Shown here piece after piece: positions 37,936 to 51,688 of a stretch of 64,000 bases of DNA. The first letter of the stretch is position 1. The number at the start of each line of letters is the position of its first letter. The notes beneath the pieces were generated by a model. It saw nothing but the letters and a program-made list of their open reading frames with translations. It searched no databases and was not told the DNA's origin. The position numbers and the translations under genes were made by a program. Where the stretch lies: contig NC_021680.1 in assembly GCF_000247815.1 (NCBI RefSeq), forward strand, positions 6,241,431 to 6,305,430, written 5' to 3'. The stretch is from Ficedula albicollis (taxonomy: Eukaryota; Chordata; Aves; Passeriformes; Muscicapidae).

Positions 37936-40900
37936 CAAAATCCTTCCAAGGTACTGTGGGAGCTGCATTCCTGCTGTGTATTTTATTTTCTCCAGTAACC
38001 AGGTGTAGCCCAGGCTCACTCCATGGTGGACGTAGGTGTGTGCAAGCATTCCTGTCCAAACCTGCCCTGCTGACAGGGAATTTAACACCCATTTGTTTGC
38101 CCCAAAAGCACTGCCTTTGTGGTCGACTTTCCTCTGGGAGCACCTGAAACCATTGAAACACACACACCTCAAAATTGTTAAAAGAGTGAAAGCAATGCCC
38201 ACTGAGCAGCAGACCATTTCCCCCAAATGCTCTCATCTTTCTTTGCCCTTTAGAAGATCTACCCAAAGAAATTATTGCATAGGCATTCGTCAAGGAAACA
38301 CCACGCAAGCCACACAGGCTTCATTTAACAGGGATATCCCCAAATCTATGCTGGCAGGTCCTTAGAGGTGGGAGGTGAAACCAAGGCCACGAGAAGCACC
38401 AGGACTTTGGGGTAAAAACCCAGCAAAAAGATCTTTTAGTACAATTTTATGCACTGAAACTCTCCAGTGAGCCATGACCGAGCAACAAAACATGGGTGTT
38501 CTCCAGGAGCTCCAAAACCCTGCCCTGAGAACTGACACAGCTCAGTGTCCTCACAGTTGTGGCTTTCCAGCCTGTTGCCTAGACAAGATTAATTAATCCT
38601 GCCTAACAAATAATGGCAGAGTTTCTAAGTAGCAGTTGTAGGTACTCATTAAAGTAAATCCTGGCTGAGCTGACGCAGAGGTGAAATAGCAGCTCTTACA
38701 CAAGGCAGGGATGTTCCATGTGGTGATGCCACCACACCACATCCAGAGCTATTACGTCCAGAGAGACAGGGAGGGAGAGACCATCCCAACTAAATCAGGG
38801 CTGGGATTTTTATAGCATGGAGAATTTCAATGAAGGCAGGAAGAAAGAAAACATTTTTAAAATTATAAATGGACTGAATTTTCTCATTTCCCAATGAATG
38901 GGTAGAATTTCAGGCAAACTCAAGATCTGTCTTGGCAGTGGGACAGTGAACCATCTTTTCACTGCTTGCTAGGGCAAGTGTTTCAGTATTTGTCATCATA
39001 ACTGACCGAGGCTGGATGGGGAAAAAGGATTTCCCAACCTGACTATGGAGAAGAAGACCTTTTTATAAATCAAGAAAAGGATTTAGCATCATTCCAAAGG
39101 GAAGATGGCATTATTGTACAGTAAGAAACTTTGGATGTTCTACATGGTCTTCACTCCATTTATTATAAATTGAATCTCCAGCTCAGTAAGTGGACGTGGA
39201 TAAAACACTGAACTGAAGGTTCCATAGGTTTCTCCTCAGTCTGAAGAAAGAAAAAGGACACTTATCTCGTTTTGAGGAAAATTTGAGGGGCACATGAACA
39301 CTGTCCATGAAGTTAATGTCTCCCATAACTGCAGAACAAATACCAGAACACTCAAGGAGAGACGAGACTTTGGAAAGTGACTCTGCTTCAGCAGAGCCCA
39401 GGGGGTTGGTTTCTGCAGCTCCTGGGCATTCCTAAAAGCACCTCTGGAAATTTTCTGTCTGACAGTGGAGTCCACACCATCCCTAGAGTGCAGGCAGGTT
39501 TTCTTGATCACTTAGGAAGGAGGTGCCAAATGTGTAAGGCTTTTCAGTTAAAATACCCCTTTAAACAAACGAAAAATTAGGGCAGGCAATGGTTCACAGC
39601 AAGTAAAGATCAGTAGTGTTTCACAGTCACGTTTTTAAAAGCACCAGCAAAAATAATACCATTTCTCATGTGAATTGAGAATGAAAGTCCCTAGGCTTCC
39701 TGATTTTTTAGGAAGCTGATTTCCTCTTTCACTTCCTCATTCACCCGTTGTTGCAAATATTTCTGGTAAATCGCTTTAAGCCTTCTTTGCAAATAAGTGA
39801 ACATTTGCCACCTAATTTCCCTAATATTTGTTTATTCAACAGCCAGGTGTCCAGTGCCTTCAGCTGGGGCGTTCGAGGTGGCATTGGTGAAATTGCACGA
39901 TTTGCATGACACTGGGCTGTTGTAAACATCATTTGCACTTCCCACCCTCCTTCTTCAGGGAATGCAATGGCAAGAGAGACGCAAAGCCCTTTCCCTGTGG
40001 AATTTGTTATAGACTGAAAATGTGACAGTGTGACTCGACACAAACCAGCACCTTGGGATGCTCCGTGCTCTGAATCAATCTGAAAAACTCTTCTGCAGCT
40101 GTGAATCAGATTTAGAACTGATTTCTGGAAAGCTCAAGAGCATGTCTGCATCTCCTGACGCTGCGAAAAATGGTCAGGGAAACTCCCTAGAAAAGGTTCC
40201 CATGAGATTTCTGTCACTTCTGATTTTAGACAGATACTACAAGACTAAACTTCAAAATAGAATTTTAATTTTTTTTAAATTCTTTTGTCCTCTTTACTTA
40301 GAGACCAGGAACCAGAAAATAGACTGAAGAATGATTTCATAGTAGCTTGTCTGAGAAAAAAAATACATTGAGAGAAAGATGTGCTGCTCTCCATCACATT
40401 AAATCTGTTTTCTCATTTTCAGTAACTACAAACTATACTGGGGAACTGGAAGTCAAGTAACTCATCTTGAGCGACCAATAAAATTTTTATTTTTTTGCCT
40501 CTAGCTCCATTTTCACAGGAAGATGCTTCCTTTAAAAAGAAGCTACATTACTCATGAATCAGCACCTGAATGGGCAGACAACATGGGAGGTTATGATTAA
40601 GATTTTTATGATTAAAGGGCCATAAATGCACACACTTTGACAGAGCAATCCATCATTGCCTGACTTGCACAAAGTGAGCCCCACCTTCCAGTTCACAGCC
40701 AGGCTTGATTCTCCTCAAATCAAGTTCTTCTCACTCCACTGGTGATGGTTAATCAAAAATAACTTAATGACTGCACACTTTGAGTTGTCTAACAAGCCCC
40801 CTCCTCATTTCCCCTCCCTGCTTCTCATAACCCTGGCAGGGCACAAACTCTAAGGTGATAAGAAGGGAAGTGCATCTACTTGTAAAACAAGTTCATACAA

Positions 40901-41009
40901 GTAAATTTTTCTGCAAATTTTGCTTTGTGATTTTATTGAGCTAGGCTTCACCAATCTAAAATCTATCTAAAAGCTTGAAAATGTGAAAATTTGGACTTGG
41001 AGCCCCCCT

Positions 41010-41838
<829 letters not shown>

Positions 41839-44170
41839 CCCCCCTTTTTTTTTTTTTCTAAAGACAATACTGTTCCAGTTCTATTCTCAGACCTATTTTT
41901 AAAGGAGGAATATGGGGATCATCCCCAGGGGAAAGGAAGAGCTCCTTTGTGTTTATTGCTTTTTACATAAGAGCTGGAGCATGTCTTCAAATCCAGTATT
42001 AAAAATTATAATAAACATCTTCCAAGTTTTGATCTTTATAATGTAAAATACTCCTCTGCAGACTAAGATAAAATCTCTTTTAGGCTTCTTGTTTAGTATT
42101 TAAACAAGAATATCTGTTTAGTACTTAAGTAAGAATATATTACAAGAAAAAACATTTTTGATTAAGAATAGAATATAACAGAGATGTTGCAATGAATAAA
42201 AGTAAAGTTTGAAGGAAATACAGACCTACTGTATTTACTGAGATAAAGAACTGCATGTCAGGCAATAAACACCTTCAGCCCTACTTCACAATGACATCAG
42301 AAATCAGAAGTGCAATGAAATCGATTTTAAAATAAATAAATACAGAAATGATAACAGGGAACAGAATAGGAAAAACGCATGAGAGGGCAGTGCTGAGCAC
42401 TGAGAAAAGCAATGTGGGATTTTACTCTCTAATTAATTTTAATTTTTTTTTTGCAAAAAAAATATTTACAATCTCCTTAGAATGTCCTTTCATGGCCAGC
42501 CAAATTCTTAATCTTCCCATCCCTAAGCACGAAGTCATAGGACCATGGAATGATTTGGATCTCCTTGTTCCCCCCGCTGCTCCGTTTGCAGACACAAGGA
42601 TGGAACTGCTCTGTTCAGACGTCATGGGCCATGACGAGTGCTGAGGAAACTTCTTTGGACTCCAGCTGGGCCCTGGACTTTCCCTGATCTCCAACAAAAG
42701 CATGTCTAAGGGGAAGTTTGCTCAGGTCTGGGCATTACGCACCTCGAGCGCGCTCAGGATGAGTAAGGAGCGGACGTGTGGAGCCGCACTCGCCCCGAGC
42801 TGGAATCCCCTGCAGCAAACAGAGCTCATTTCCATCTCCTCTGTGTCCTGGGGAGCAAGGAAACCTCTCAGCTTGAGCCCAGGGAAATTTTCAGACAAAT
42901 CAGTCTTACTTTGGAGACGAGCCAAGTTCAACTAAAGTGTCCTTGGGAAGTGTTTTTCAGGTCTAGCAAGGAATTTGTTGGTCAAAACACAGCTGAGACC
43001 TTTCCCCTCCCTTTAATCTGAGGTTTAACCTCTCTTGGAGGCCTGTGGGGTGAACTTTTGTGATGCCTCGATCTTCCAGATAAGTACATTAACTCCCAAT
43101 AAAATCACTGTTGCAAGGTCACTCTTCCCCCATCAATTCCTTTATTTCGTTAAAAACCCCCACAACGTTAAGTTTCCATTTCTCTTCTGCCATAAAATAG
43201 GAACATTTTTGTAGGATGACAGATCTTCTCCTGCCTACCACTAGTCTTGGAGCAGAGTTCTTTCGCCCAGTTGGCAGAGAGAGCATCACCTGCACAGTGT
43301 ATTCCCAGGGCCAAAATGCTCCAAAAGGAAACAAAAGGCCAAAATATGATTGCACCACTTGGATCATATTTCTTCAATTATCATAGAAAAAAAAAAAAAA
43401 GGATGTTTAACTTGGTATGTATAAGCTGTTTGGGGTTTGAAAGCCTAAGGAAAATTAGGATATTTAATGCTGCCCTCAAATGAACTGGGGCAAGGAGAAA
43501 GGTTTTAAAATTCCCCCTATATGCAAAGTGGAGCCGCTGTCAAGAACAAAAGGTCATGCTGGAGCACAGCAAAACTGCCTCTGGGAAGGCAACCCAAATT
43601 TATTTAAATTGGGTAGGGAAAACCCTGCCTGTGTGTTTGCTCTGACTCTGATGCCAGCCTGCGAAGGCGTGTGGAGATAAAGGCACCAACCCATTCATAC
43701 CTTGGGGCCCTACGTGGTGCATCTGACGTGCTCCAGGAGGGCAGGACGTGAGGGGTGCAGGTTCCTCCATGGCACCACGGCTCCCTCCTCCCCTCCTTCC
43801 CCGAGGCTGGTGCAGAACAGAGCCCTGGGGTGCTGGGGGGATGCAGCCAAGCATGGCCCCAACCCTGGAGCCACGGAGTAGAGCCTGGTCACAGAGCGGT
43901 GCCTGCACCGGGAAAGGAGCAGTCTGCTCTGACAGGAAAAGGAGACTTGGGCTGCCTGTGGGGTCAGGAAAGACCTCAGAGTGATGAGGCACTTGGGAAT
44001 ATTAACAAAACCCAGCCCTTGGTGTGATGCCATGGGGAGGGTCACCCCAGCATGTCCCAAGGAAACCCCTTGGTGAGGAAAGTGTGGAAACCCCGGTCAC
44101 CTCCCGTGCACCTCTCAAAGGACACCCCTACAGAATACCAAGCTGAGCTCATCACCCAGGGATTCATGGA

Positions 44171-44318
44171 CACCAGGGAAGAGGAAGAGAAGCACAGATA
44201 AGAGCCCTGCACCTGCCTAAAGTCAGCAAGGCTGACCTCGGGTGCACCAGGGAAGAGGAGGAGAAGCACAGATAAGAGCCCTGCAGCTGCCTAAAGTCAG
44301 CAAGGCTGACCTCGGGTG
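44171..44318. repeat. 74-bp tandem duplication
   Basis: CACCAGGGAAGAGGA starts copies at 44171 and 44245; the copies differ at about two positions (A/G, C/G). Confidence 0.92.
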
Positions 44319-45000
44319 TCCTGGCAGCAAGACTGGAAATCCAACTGCTGTGGAGCTTTAAATTGAATTATTTGGGGTTTGACTACTGCTCCAAGAGCCT
44401 GGACAAAGGAGGCACCTCCTGGATGAGGGCAGAAGAGCTCCCTGCTCCCTCCTGCCATTTCCAGTGTTTCCTCACTCCCTTCTCCTCTAGCAGAGCTCTC
44501 TGCAGGCACAAAGACCTGGAGAAGTTTCCTGGAAAGGCTGTTCAGAGCAGACACACATTTTAATGGCCAGCATTCACTGCTTGGCTCAGTGCCTTTGGAA
44601 GAGCTCCACAAGCTCATTTGGTTAAGCACAAGACCCATCACCACAGTGTGGGGATGAACCCCAGAACCTCTGGGGTGGGGATGTTCTAGGAGAAGGATGT
44701 GGGAAAGGGCATTGCTTTGGGAACTGTTCCACAACTGCAGGAGGAACATCTCAGTAGCCTTTCCTTAAGGGTCTCAAATGTCAGCCCTGTTTCATCTGTT
44801 CTTCCTCCTCTTCCATGCGTGCCATGCTCCATTAATTATCATTGTTCATGTTCTCACGGTGCCCAGAGGCCTCCATGGGCAGCAGCTCTTGTGGTCCAGA
44901 AATAAAAAATAGCAACACAGACCTTCAAGTGGAGGGCTTGCTTTTCAGAAAGACACAACTCAGCAGAGAAACAAAGCATCCGAAGTGTAGGAAAAAAAAA

Positions 45001-45096
45001 TACCAAAAGGAGACAGAGTCAAAGGAAGAAGAGGAACAAGAGTGGTTAAAATACCAAAAGGAGACAAAGGAAGAAGAGGAACAAGAGTGGTTAAAA
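45001..45096. repeat. Purine-rich tandem duplication (51 and 45 bp)
   Basis: TACCAAAAGGAGACA and GGAAGAAGAGGAACAAGAGT occur in both copies (45001-45051 and 45052-45096). It lies in a purine-rich tract (about 44985-45165). Both lengths are multiples of three, so a short Glu/Lys-rich frame stays open, but nothing supports it as a gene. Confidence 0.88.
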
Positions 45097-45931
45097 GAAA
45101 GCATAAGAAGAAGAGGAAAAAGGAGATGCTTAGAGCAAAGGAAGGAGGGCAATGGAGGAAGGTAAAGGCTCTGGGAATAAACAGCAGAGGCATTTGAGAG
45201 TGGGCAAACAGTCACCAAGCAGGAGCAGTCAGCAGTGACATCGTACCATGTCCACAGTCCCAGCTGGACAAGGTCATCAGGAATGGGGGCAGAGGGGTCT
45301 GGCAGATATGACCTGGCCATTCAGCTGTCCCCCAGGAGCTCCAGCTGTCCCCACAGAGCTCCAGGACAGCCCCCTTGTGCCTGCTCACCTGGCACATCTG
45401 CAGGGCCACCGTGGAGCTTCCCTCCCTCCCTCCCGTCACCAGCTCTGCTTTCCAGCTCCTCCCTGCTCTCTATTTTATTTTCCTTTCCCTTTTACAGACA
45501 GCCCTTGGTTCTCGTGGCTCTCCCAAAGAGATTTGTCTGTCAGGGTCACCACAGCTCCTTTTGACAAATCCCAGGAATTTTTTCCCCCTGAGGAAGGAGG
45601 CCCACGTCCTGTCTGATCCTTCTCCGGCTGCTTTGTGAACACAACTGAGCCATGACTCAAAAGCCAAAAAAAGAGCCTTTTCTCCCCTTTTCTCTGAGCT
45701 GTGCACCTACAGAGGATGATTCAGACCAACTTGGATGTGTAAAACCTTTCAGTTTTTGGAAAATTTTCCGAAATTGTCTGGAATCATAAAGCTCCCTATG
45801 GCTGCCCAAATCATCTGTGATTTACACTAAGGCAGAGGAGGGAGAAATATGGACTGGGGCACTTGGTAGTGACAGAATACAATGAAAATTTCATGGTTTC
45901 TCCTTACATTATATCGAATTACATCAAAGTT

Positions 45932-45990
45932 GGACTTCTATGAGCTTTTTGGGTCCCTTCCAACTCAGCATATTCTGCTATTCTATGATT
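45932..45990 (+). mobile_element. CR1 LINE 3' tail fragment
   Basis: GGGTCCCTTCCAACTCAGCA, then TATTCTGCTATTCTATGATTG, is a CR1 terminus. Confidence 0.75.
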
Positions 45991-47610
45991 GTACATAATG
46001 TAGAATTGTAACTTTCCTGGCTTTTAGAGAGATTTGAATGTATAGAATAACCAAACAAAGATAAAAATTACGAAGGCAGAAGCTGTTTCTGACCTCTCAT
46101 GCTGTCACTCATGCAGGAAGAAAGTACCCAGATTGAAATACATTATGGGGAGAATGAAGAAGAGCATAATCACCTCATTGTAAGCCAGAAGTAGTGAGAG
46201 AATCCCAATAAACAAAATTGCTCTGGTTTACAGCCAAAACACTACGAGATGAGGTTAGGAAGGCCTTGTGGAAGGCTTTGAGAGCCAGAAGTTATCACAG
46301 TGTCTGGAAAGCTTTTCCCAGCCCCATCCTTCTTTGTCCAGCTCTGGAGGAGCGGCGTAACAGCACTCCTGTTCCAGCACTCTGGAACAGCACCAATGAT
46401 TTCTTTTGTTGCCTTTTTTTATTTTTTGTAATTCCTGGACTCTGACATGGCCTGGTGCTGGTTGGTGGAGAAAGTGTGAGTTCCTGGAAAGGCAGGGATG
46501 CAGACAGATGGGTTTTCCATGTGCCGCCCTGCTCGGTGACGTGGTGCTAGCACAGCACACCCAGCTCGGTCTGCACACAAGGAGTGGAGTCTTCTTCCTC
46601 CTGTCCAAGAAAAAGAAAGCCTTTAGTGACCCCAACTGATTGCAACTGCCTGGCAAAACGTGATTTATCTGCTTTACTTTTACCCATTACCACTCCACCT
46701 GAAGAACTCTAAATGAGGAGTGCAGTAACACTATATGTCATGGAAAGTATGGACATGTTATAAACTCTATTTAAATCCAAACAAAGGACTTCTAACAATG
46801 GCACCTGAAAGGTTTCTGAGAGCAGTGGATTACGTGTATAATGTAATTACACATGTAAATGTCATCCATTGCTCCTGACCTGTTTTGATCCAATGGATTG
46901 CATACATCAGTAGCCTGAATTAAGAGAAGCTTCACCTTCACGAGTGATTTCTCTGCCTACTGTGAATCATCAGCCCCAAATCTTTCTTTGACCAGAAGCA
47001 GACAGCAGGGCTGTCCAGCAGAAAGCTTAGGTGTGCGTAAGCAAGTTTAGCACAATGGCAAGTCTGGATCCAAAGCCTGAAACTTGTTCAAATATTCCTC
47101 CTCTCATTCCTGATGGAAAACCTCACTCCACTGGTATTAATACAGCATCGGTGTGTTCATCCCACAGGCTGAAATGAAATAATCTATAACTGCTTCTCCA
47201 TGAGCTTAAATCCCTAAAGGAAATACCAAGCACTGGCTAACTTTTGAAACTGATGATAGAGGAGAAAAATGCCTTTCAGAATCATCAGAGGCCTGAGGTA
47301 ATTTACTTCCAGGCACCAGGACATGTATGCAGCTCTCCAGATTCCTTGTCTTCATGAGCACTATCTACATGAAGAAATGCCCTCAAGACAGAACAATCCT
47401 ACAGGGCAATGTTTTGGCAGCAGAATCAATTTTTCTAATCAGCTTTGCTTTGCATGTCTGGCAGAAATACAACAAAAACTCAGGTTGTCACCTGAAGAGA
47501 TCCAATTTTTATGTTGGCTGTGGCCAACCTGCAGAGGTAGACAAAGATCTGTGTGGAAGACAAGCGCCATGGACAAAGTCATGCCAGGACCTGAGACACT
47601 TGGACATATA

Positions 47611-47674
47611 GATTAAATTAGATTAGATTAGATTACATTACATTACATTACATTGCATTACATTACATTACATT
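47611..47674. repeat. Pentanucleotide repeat (ATTAG)n / (ATTAC)n
   Basis: GATTAGATTAGATTA passes into CATTACATTACATTA with one GCATTA variant, ending where the SINE head begins. Confidence 0.92.
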
Positions 47675-47832
47675 AGCTCAATTGGTCAGAGCATGGTGCT
47701 GGTTACACCAAGGCTCAGTTGGTCAGAGCATGGTGCTGGTTACACCAAGGTTTTGGGGATTTCCACTGAAGAGTTGGTCTTGATGATCCTTGTGGGTCCC
47801 CTCCCACTCAGAATATTTGTGATAATAAAGTT
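47675..47832 (+). mobile_element. tRNA-Ile-derived SINE with CR1-like tail and duplicated head (TguSINE1-like)
   Basis: The head matches the 5' half of tRNA-Ile: TTAGCTCAATTGG is a good A box, followed by CAGAGCATGGTGCTGG and ACACCAAGG; the B-box region (GGTTTTGGGGATTTCC) is degraded. The tail (CTTGATGATCCTTGTGGGTC, CCACTCAGAATATTTGTGAT) is a CR1-type 3' end. This architecture is that of TguSINE1 in songbirds. The head is present twice (from 47675 and 47714). Not a functional tRNA gene. Confidence 0.75.
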
Positions 47833-47855
47833 AGTGGGAAAAGTGCCATTCTGTG

Positions 47856-47981
47856 ATTATGATATATAGTATTTATTATTATTATATATAATTTTATATA
47901 TAATATAATATATATATTATATACTAATAATATATCATCTATTACATATTTATTATATATTATATTTTATATTTTTTGGAA
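47856..47981. repeat. AT-rich low-complexity tract
   Basis: About 125 bp made almost only of A and T, rich in TATATA, TTATTA and self-complementary stretches (for example AATATATATATT). Confidence 0.9.
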
Positions 47982-48009
47982 GAGAGCTGGTGGAAGAAAC
48001 TGGTTTCTA

Positions 48010-48095
48010 GGAAACCCCAGTCTGGAAGGGACCTCAGGAACTCCCTGGTCCAACCTGCAGCTCAAAGCAGGTCACCCTGGGGCCAGCCCAGAGCT
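48010..48095 (-). mobile_element. CR1 LINE 3' fragment, antisense
   Basis: TCTGGAAGGGACCTCAGGAA and CTGGTCCAACCTGCAGCTC plus AAAGCAGGTCA are the reverse complement of a CR1 3' region. Confidence 0.7.
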
Positions 48096-48867
48096 TCACC
48101 CATGACGCAGGCATGAGCAGGTGGCATTTGGAAGGTGACTGGCACTGCTTCTCCTGACACAGCTTGGGGCCTATTCAGCTCACCTGATGCAATTCTAAAA
48201 CAAAAAGCTGACATTTTCCACACGACTTGTAAAGCTGCACGATGCTTTGGTGTAATGGCAAAGCCCAAAGTATAAATAGATGTAATAACTAGTTGGATTA
48301 ATGGAAGAAGGGCCATTCATTGATTAGTAACAATAAGTAAATGCAAGTCACTATGATCACCCCTGTGCTATGGGCCTGGGCTGGGTGCACAAGCAAAATC
48401 CTGCAAGCAAGAATTGCTGCCATAGGTAGAGGACCAACCAATTTAAGTGTCTGCAGCCTGAGCTACTCTATTCTCCTAAAGGCAGGGATGTGAGCATTGA
48501 CACCATCACCACACCAGCGCTGTGCAGGGCTCTCCTTCTGCAAGGACACTTGTCTGCTTCTGTCTGAACAACCCCTCCTTAGAAGAGAGCAGCCCCAAGA
48601 CCATATTCCAAGAAAATTCCATTTATGCCACCACATTATTACAGAACCCACATTAGCTCACACAAACTTTCACAAATCCATATTTTTAAAGCCTTGACAT
48701 GTTCACAAAACTATTGTTCGTGGCAGGCTATAAAACTGTGCAATAACCTGCCAAGGGAAATTTCAGAAATTTTTTCATCTGAGTCATCTCCATCAAGGGC
48801 ATGAAATAGAGAAAACCTTTGAAACAAATTACTGGTTTCTGAGTTGGAAAAATGACCAACACCCCAC

Positions 48868-48891
48868 CACACACACACACACACACACACC
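48868..48891. repeat. (AC)n dinucleotide microsatellite
   Basis: About twelve perfect CA units between CCCCAC and CCCCAG. Confidence 0.95.
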
Positions 48892-49313
48892 CCAGTGAAG
48901 TAAGGTCTTTCACATCACTTGCTTTTGTTTCTCTGTTGTTGTCCACACTACTGATTCATTCCTGTTGCATGGCTGAGAAAAAAACCTGTCACACATGGCA
49001 CGTCAACAGCAGCTCTTCCAATCTGCAGGGAATTCCAACATTTTCGGTGAGGGTTTGTTGCAATTCAAAGAAAAAGGGGCTTTCAAGAGTTCTCATAGAG
49101 TAGAAATTATCTAAAAAGAGCTTTCATAAAAGCCAGCATCAGGAATAATGAAATAAGGGTGGCTGGGATGGATTTCAGCAGCTGTTGATGGATTTCACCA
49201 TCTTCTTGCTTTGGTCATGTACCAGTGATGCAGCTCTACTCTCTCATAACAAGACTTGTTACCAAAAAAATGACTTAATTTAAATTCCTATTCACACTCA
49301 TGTGCTCATGCAC

Positions 49314-49462
49314 GAATCACAGAATCCCAGAGTGGTATGGGTTGGAATTATCTCAAAGTTCTTCTAGTTCCACCCTCTGCCATGGGCAGGGATACCAGGC
49401 TGCTCCAAGCCTTGTTCAACCCAGCCGTGAACACTTCCAGGGATGGAGCAGCCACAGCTTCT
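49314..49462 (-). mobile_element. CR1 LINE 3' fragment, antisense
   Basis: AATCACAGAATCCCAGAGTG, CTGCCATGGGCAGGGATACC and CCACAGCTTCT match the reverse complement of the CR1 3' end; followed by a short TTAA repeat (49463-49478). Confidence 0.82.
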
Positions 49463-50343
49463 TAATTAATTAATTAACTGATTCAATTCTCTATATCTGA
49501 GGAGCAAATAAACGTGCACCTAGAAGTATAAGAAAACATCAGTCATCTGCCTGAGCACCTCCTCCTTAGCCAGGCTTCATTTCCAGACAATGGAAATCAA
49601 ACTGTTGGGCACCAAGCAGCAGCACAGGCTTGTTTACTTTGAGAAGGAGCTCTGCAGAGCCATGGGCCAATATCTTGTGCTCTCCTCAGGTTTCAGTGTT
49701 TACTGGGTGGCTCACACACTAGGTATGTAAACAAGGATTAATCCATTAGACGAGAATGTATACAAATAAATGAGTATAATAAAATTTTCCCTTAAACCTG
49801 GCAAGTAAATGTCACCATGGTCACAGCAAAAATGTCCAGGGATCTGCCCAGGCCTGCAGAGTATCAACATCATATAATCAGATAATTAAACTTTGCCTTC
49901 TAGAATAAACACTTTAAAAATTTTTTTTCATGTGTAAGCAAAGGCTTAGGCTTCTTCACTTCTATAAACATTCATGGCAGCTCTAAATACTCTCACCTGG
50001 CAATTTCTGATTCAGTAGCACCACTTACAAGAGAACATTCATGCAAATACCCTCTTGATTATTTGACAGGGTTAATAGCCGGGTGAGAAGCTGAAGACAC
50101 AGTGCTCCCCTAGTACAATGAAAAAGCAGAAATTCAAGTGTCACAATGTGCTTTTAGGTCTAAACAGAGAAGGAAATCTCTGCCTGGAGACATTTTCTCT
50201 GTTCAAAACTGAAAGCAAGTTCTCACAAAAATAGGAAGTCTGGTCTGGGGATGTGGAAGTTCGTGGCAGCCTGGTCTGCACTGAGGTCCAGAAGGAGGAG
50301 GGAGCACACAGAGCTGGGAGCAGGGACAGTCTGCAAAGGGAGC

Positions 50344-50362
50344 ATCATCATCATCATCATCA
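50344..50362. repeat. (ATC)n trinucleotide repeat, about six units
   Basis: Short ATC repeat just upstream of the CR1 ORF2 remnant. Confidence 0.85.
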
Positions 50363-50384
50363 GGAAGGCCACAGCTCAATGGAC

Positions 50385-50805
50385 TGGGTCAAGGGCAACA
50401 AGAAGAGTTTCTACACCTACATGGGCAGTACAGCTGGACAGGGAAAATGTGTCAGAGTGGGGCAGAGGATTCAGTGACTGTTGATGCAGGTGGGAATGAG
50501 GGACTCTGTCTTTGCAGCACTCCTCACCAGGAAGGTCTCCAGGCTCCAGAGCTTCGAGGTGGGGCTCAAGGAGGAGAGGATCCACCAGTGCTGGAAGGGA
50601 ATTGACTCAAGCTCTCTCAAGAAACCCTCTCCCCTAAAGTCAACAGGATCTATGAGTGGCATCCACTGGTGCCCAGAGTGCTGGCTGGTGTCCCTGCAAG
50701 ATCTGTACATCATCTCTGAAAGGTCACGGAGATCAGGGAAGGCCCCAGGGGATGGACAAGGCAAATGTCGTTCCTGGGGTCTGTTCCCTGCAAAAAGATA
50801 AAGGA
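50385..50805 (+). pseudogene. Decayed CR1 LINE ORF2 (reverse transcriptase) fragment
   Basis: In broken frames the + strand encodes VKGNKKSFYTYMGS, matching the K-GNKK-FY-Y segment upstream of the CR1 reverse transcriptase. About 300 bp later, CATCATCTCTGAAAGGTCAC and GGAGATCAGGGAAGGCCCC, with AAGGCAAATGTC, correspond to the ...RSWRSGEVP-DWRKANVTP segment of RT. Frameshifts and stops break it. It is the only internal, non-3' CR1 segment I see here. Confidence 0.65.
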
Positions 50806-50827
50806 GGGTGGGGAAAGTAAATAATAT

Positions 50828-51060
50828 AATGGAGTCCCAGAATGGTTTGAGTTGGAAGAGACCTTAAAAATCTCATCCAGTGCTACCCCCTGCCATGGGC
50901 AGGGACAGCTTCCACTGTCCCAGGTTGCTCCAAGCCCCGTCCAGCCTGGCCTTGGCCACTTCCAGGGATCCAGGGGCAGCCACAGCTTCTCTGGGCACCC
51001 TGTGCCAGGGCGTCTCCACACTCACAGGGAAAATTTCCTTCCACGTATTGAACCTAAATT
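50828..51060 (-). mobile_element. CR1 LINE 3' fragment, antisense
   Basis: AATGGAGTCCCAGAATGG, TGGAAGAGACCTTAAAAATC and CTTCTCTGGGCACCCTGTGC are the reverse complement of a CR1 3' end. It lies tail-to-body against the + strand ORF2 remnant, so two insertions are involved. Confidence 0.88.
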
Positions 51061-51629
51061 TTTCCTCAGTCAGTTTGAACGTATTCAAAGGATTCAAACA
51101 GACCTGAAACTTCTCCAAATATTTCACAATTTTCTTAAGCAATGAGAGCACTATAAAAAGTTGCAATGAGAAGAATGAATTTTACTTTAATTTCGTTGCC
51201 TTCAGCAATTGCGTGTTATGTTGCAATTCATTTCACTCTGTAATGCTTCCTGTTACAGTAGCTGGTATAAATCACCCCCATTTTGTTTATCATGTGCATA
51301 AAAATATTCTTCGTACATAATAATTCCACAAGCAAAACAGGTGGATTTCATTTAATCCCTTCACCAGTCACTGATGACAATTAAACAGGCCATAAAAAAA
51401 ATAAATAAAAATACTTTTGCCATCCATGGCTTAAAGAATCTGTTTTGTTTGACATCCTGCCTGAGGCAAGGGGAAAAATATTTAATTCAAGTGATTTTCC
51501 TTTAAGGCTTTAGCAAGGACAATAAGAATTATGCAATGCAGCCTCTGAATGTGCAGCCTCCTCAAAACAAACTTTGTAGAGTCTTGAAAATAAATGCAGG
51601 GGGAAAAGGAGTGTTGTCTCAAGAAGGCA

Positions 51630-51688
51630 AAGTTCCTATAATTCCTATTGCCTGGCACAAGTTCCTGTAATTCCTATTGCCTGGCACA
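51630..51688. repeat. 29-bp tandem duplication
   Basis: AAGTTCCT(A/G)TAATTCCTA plus TTGCCTGGCAC occurs twice in direct succession. Confidence 0.88.

Larger units (their letters stand above)
41858..47610. other. Intergenic, apart from listed repeats
   Basis: 43690-44320 and 45240-45470 are GC-richer and may be old mobile-element remnants, but no family is identified. Confidence 0.5.

Noticed and set aside
47675..47760. tRNA-Ile gene
   Set aside because: Only the 5' half matches; the B box, T arm and acceptor 3' strand are degraded and a CR1 tail follows, so it is a SINE.
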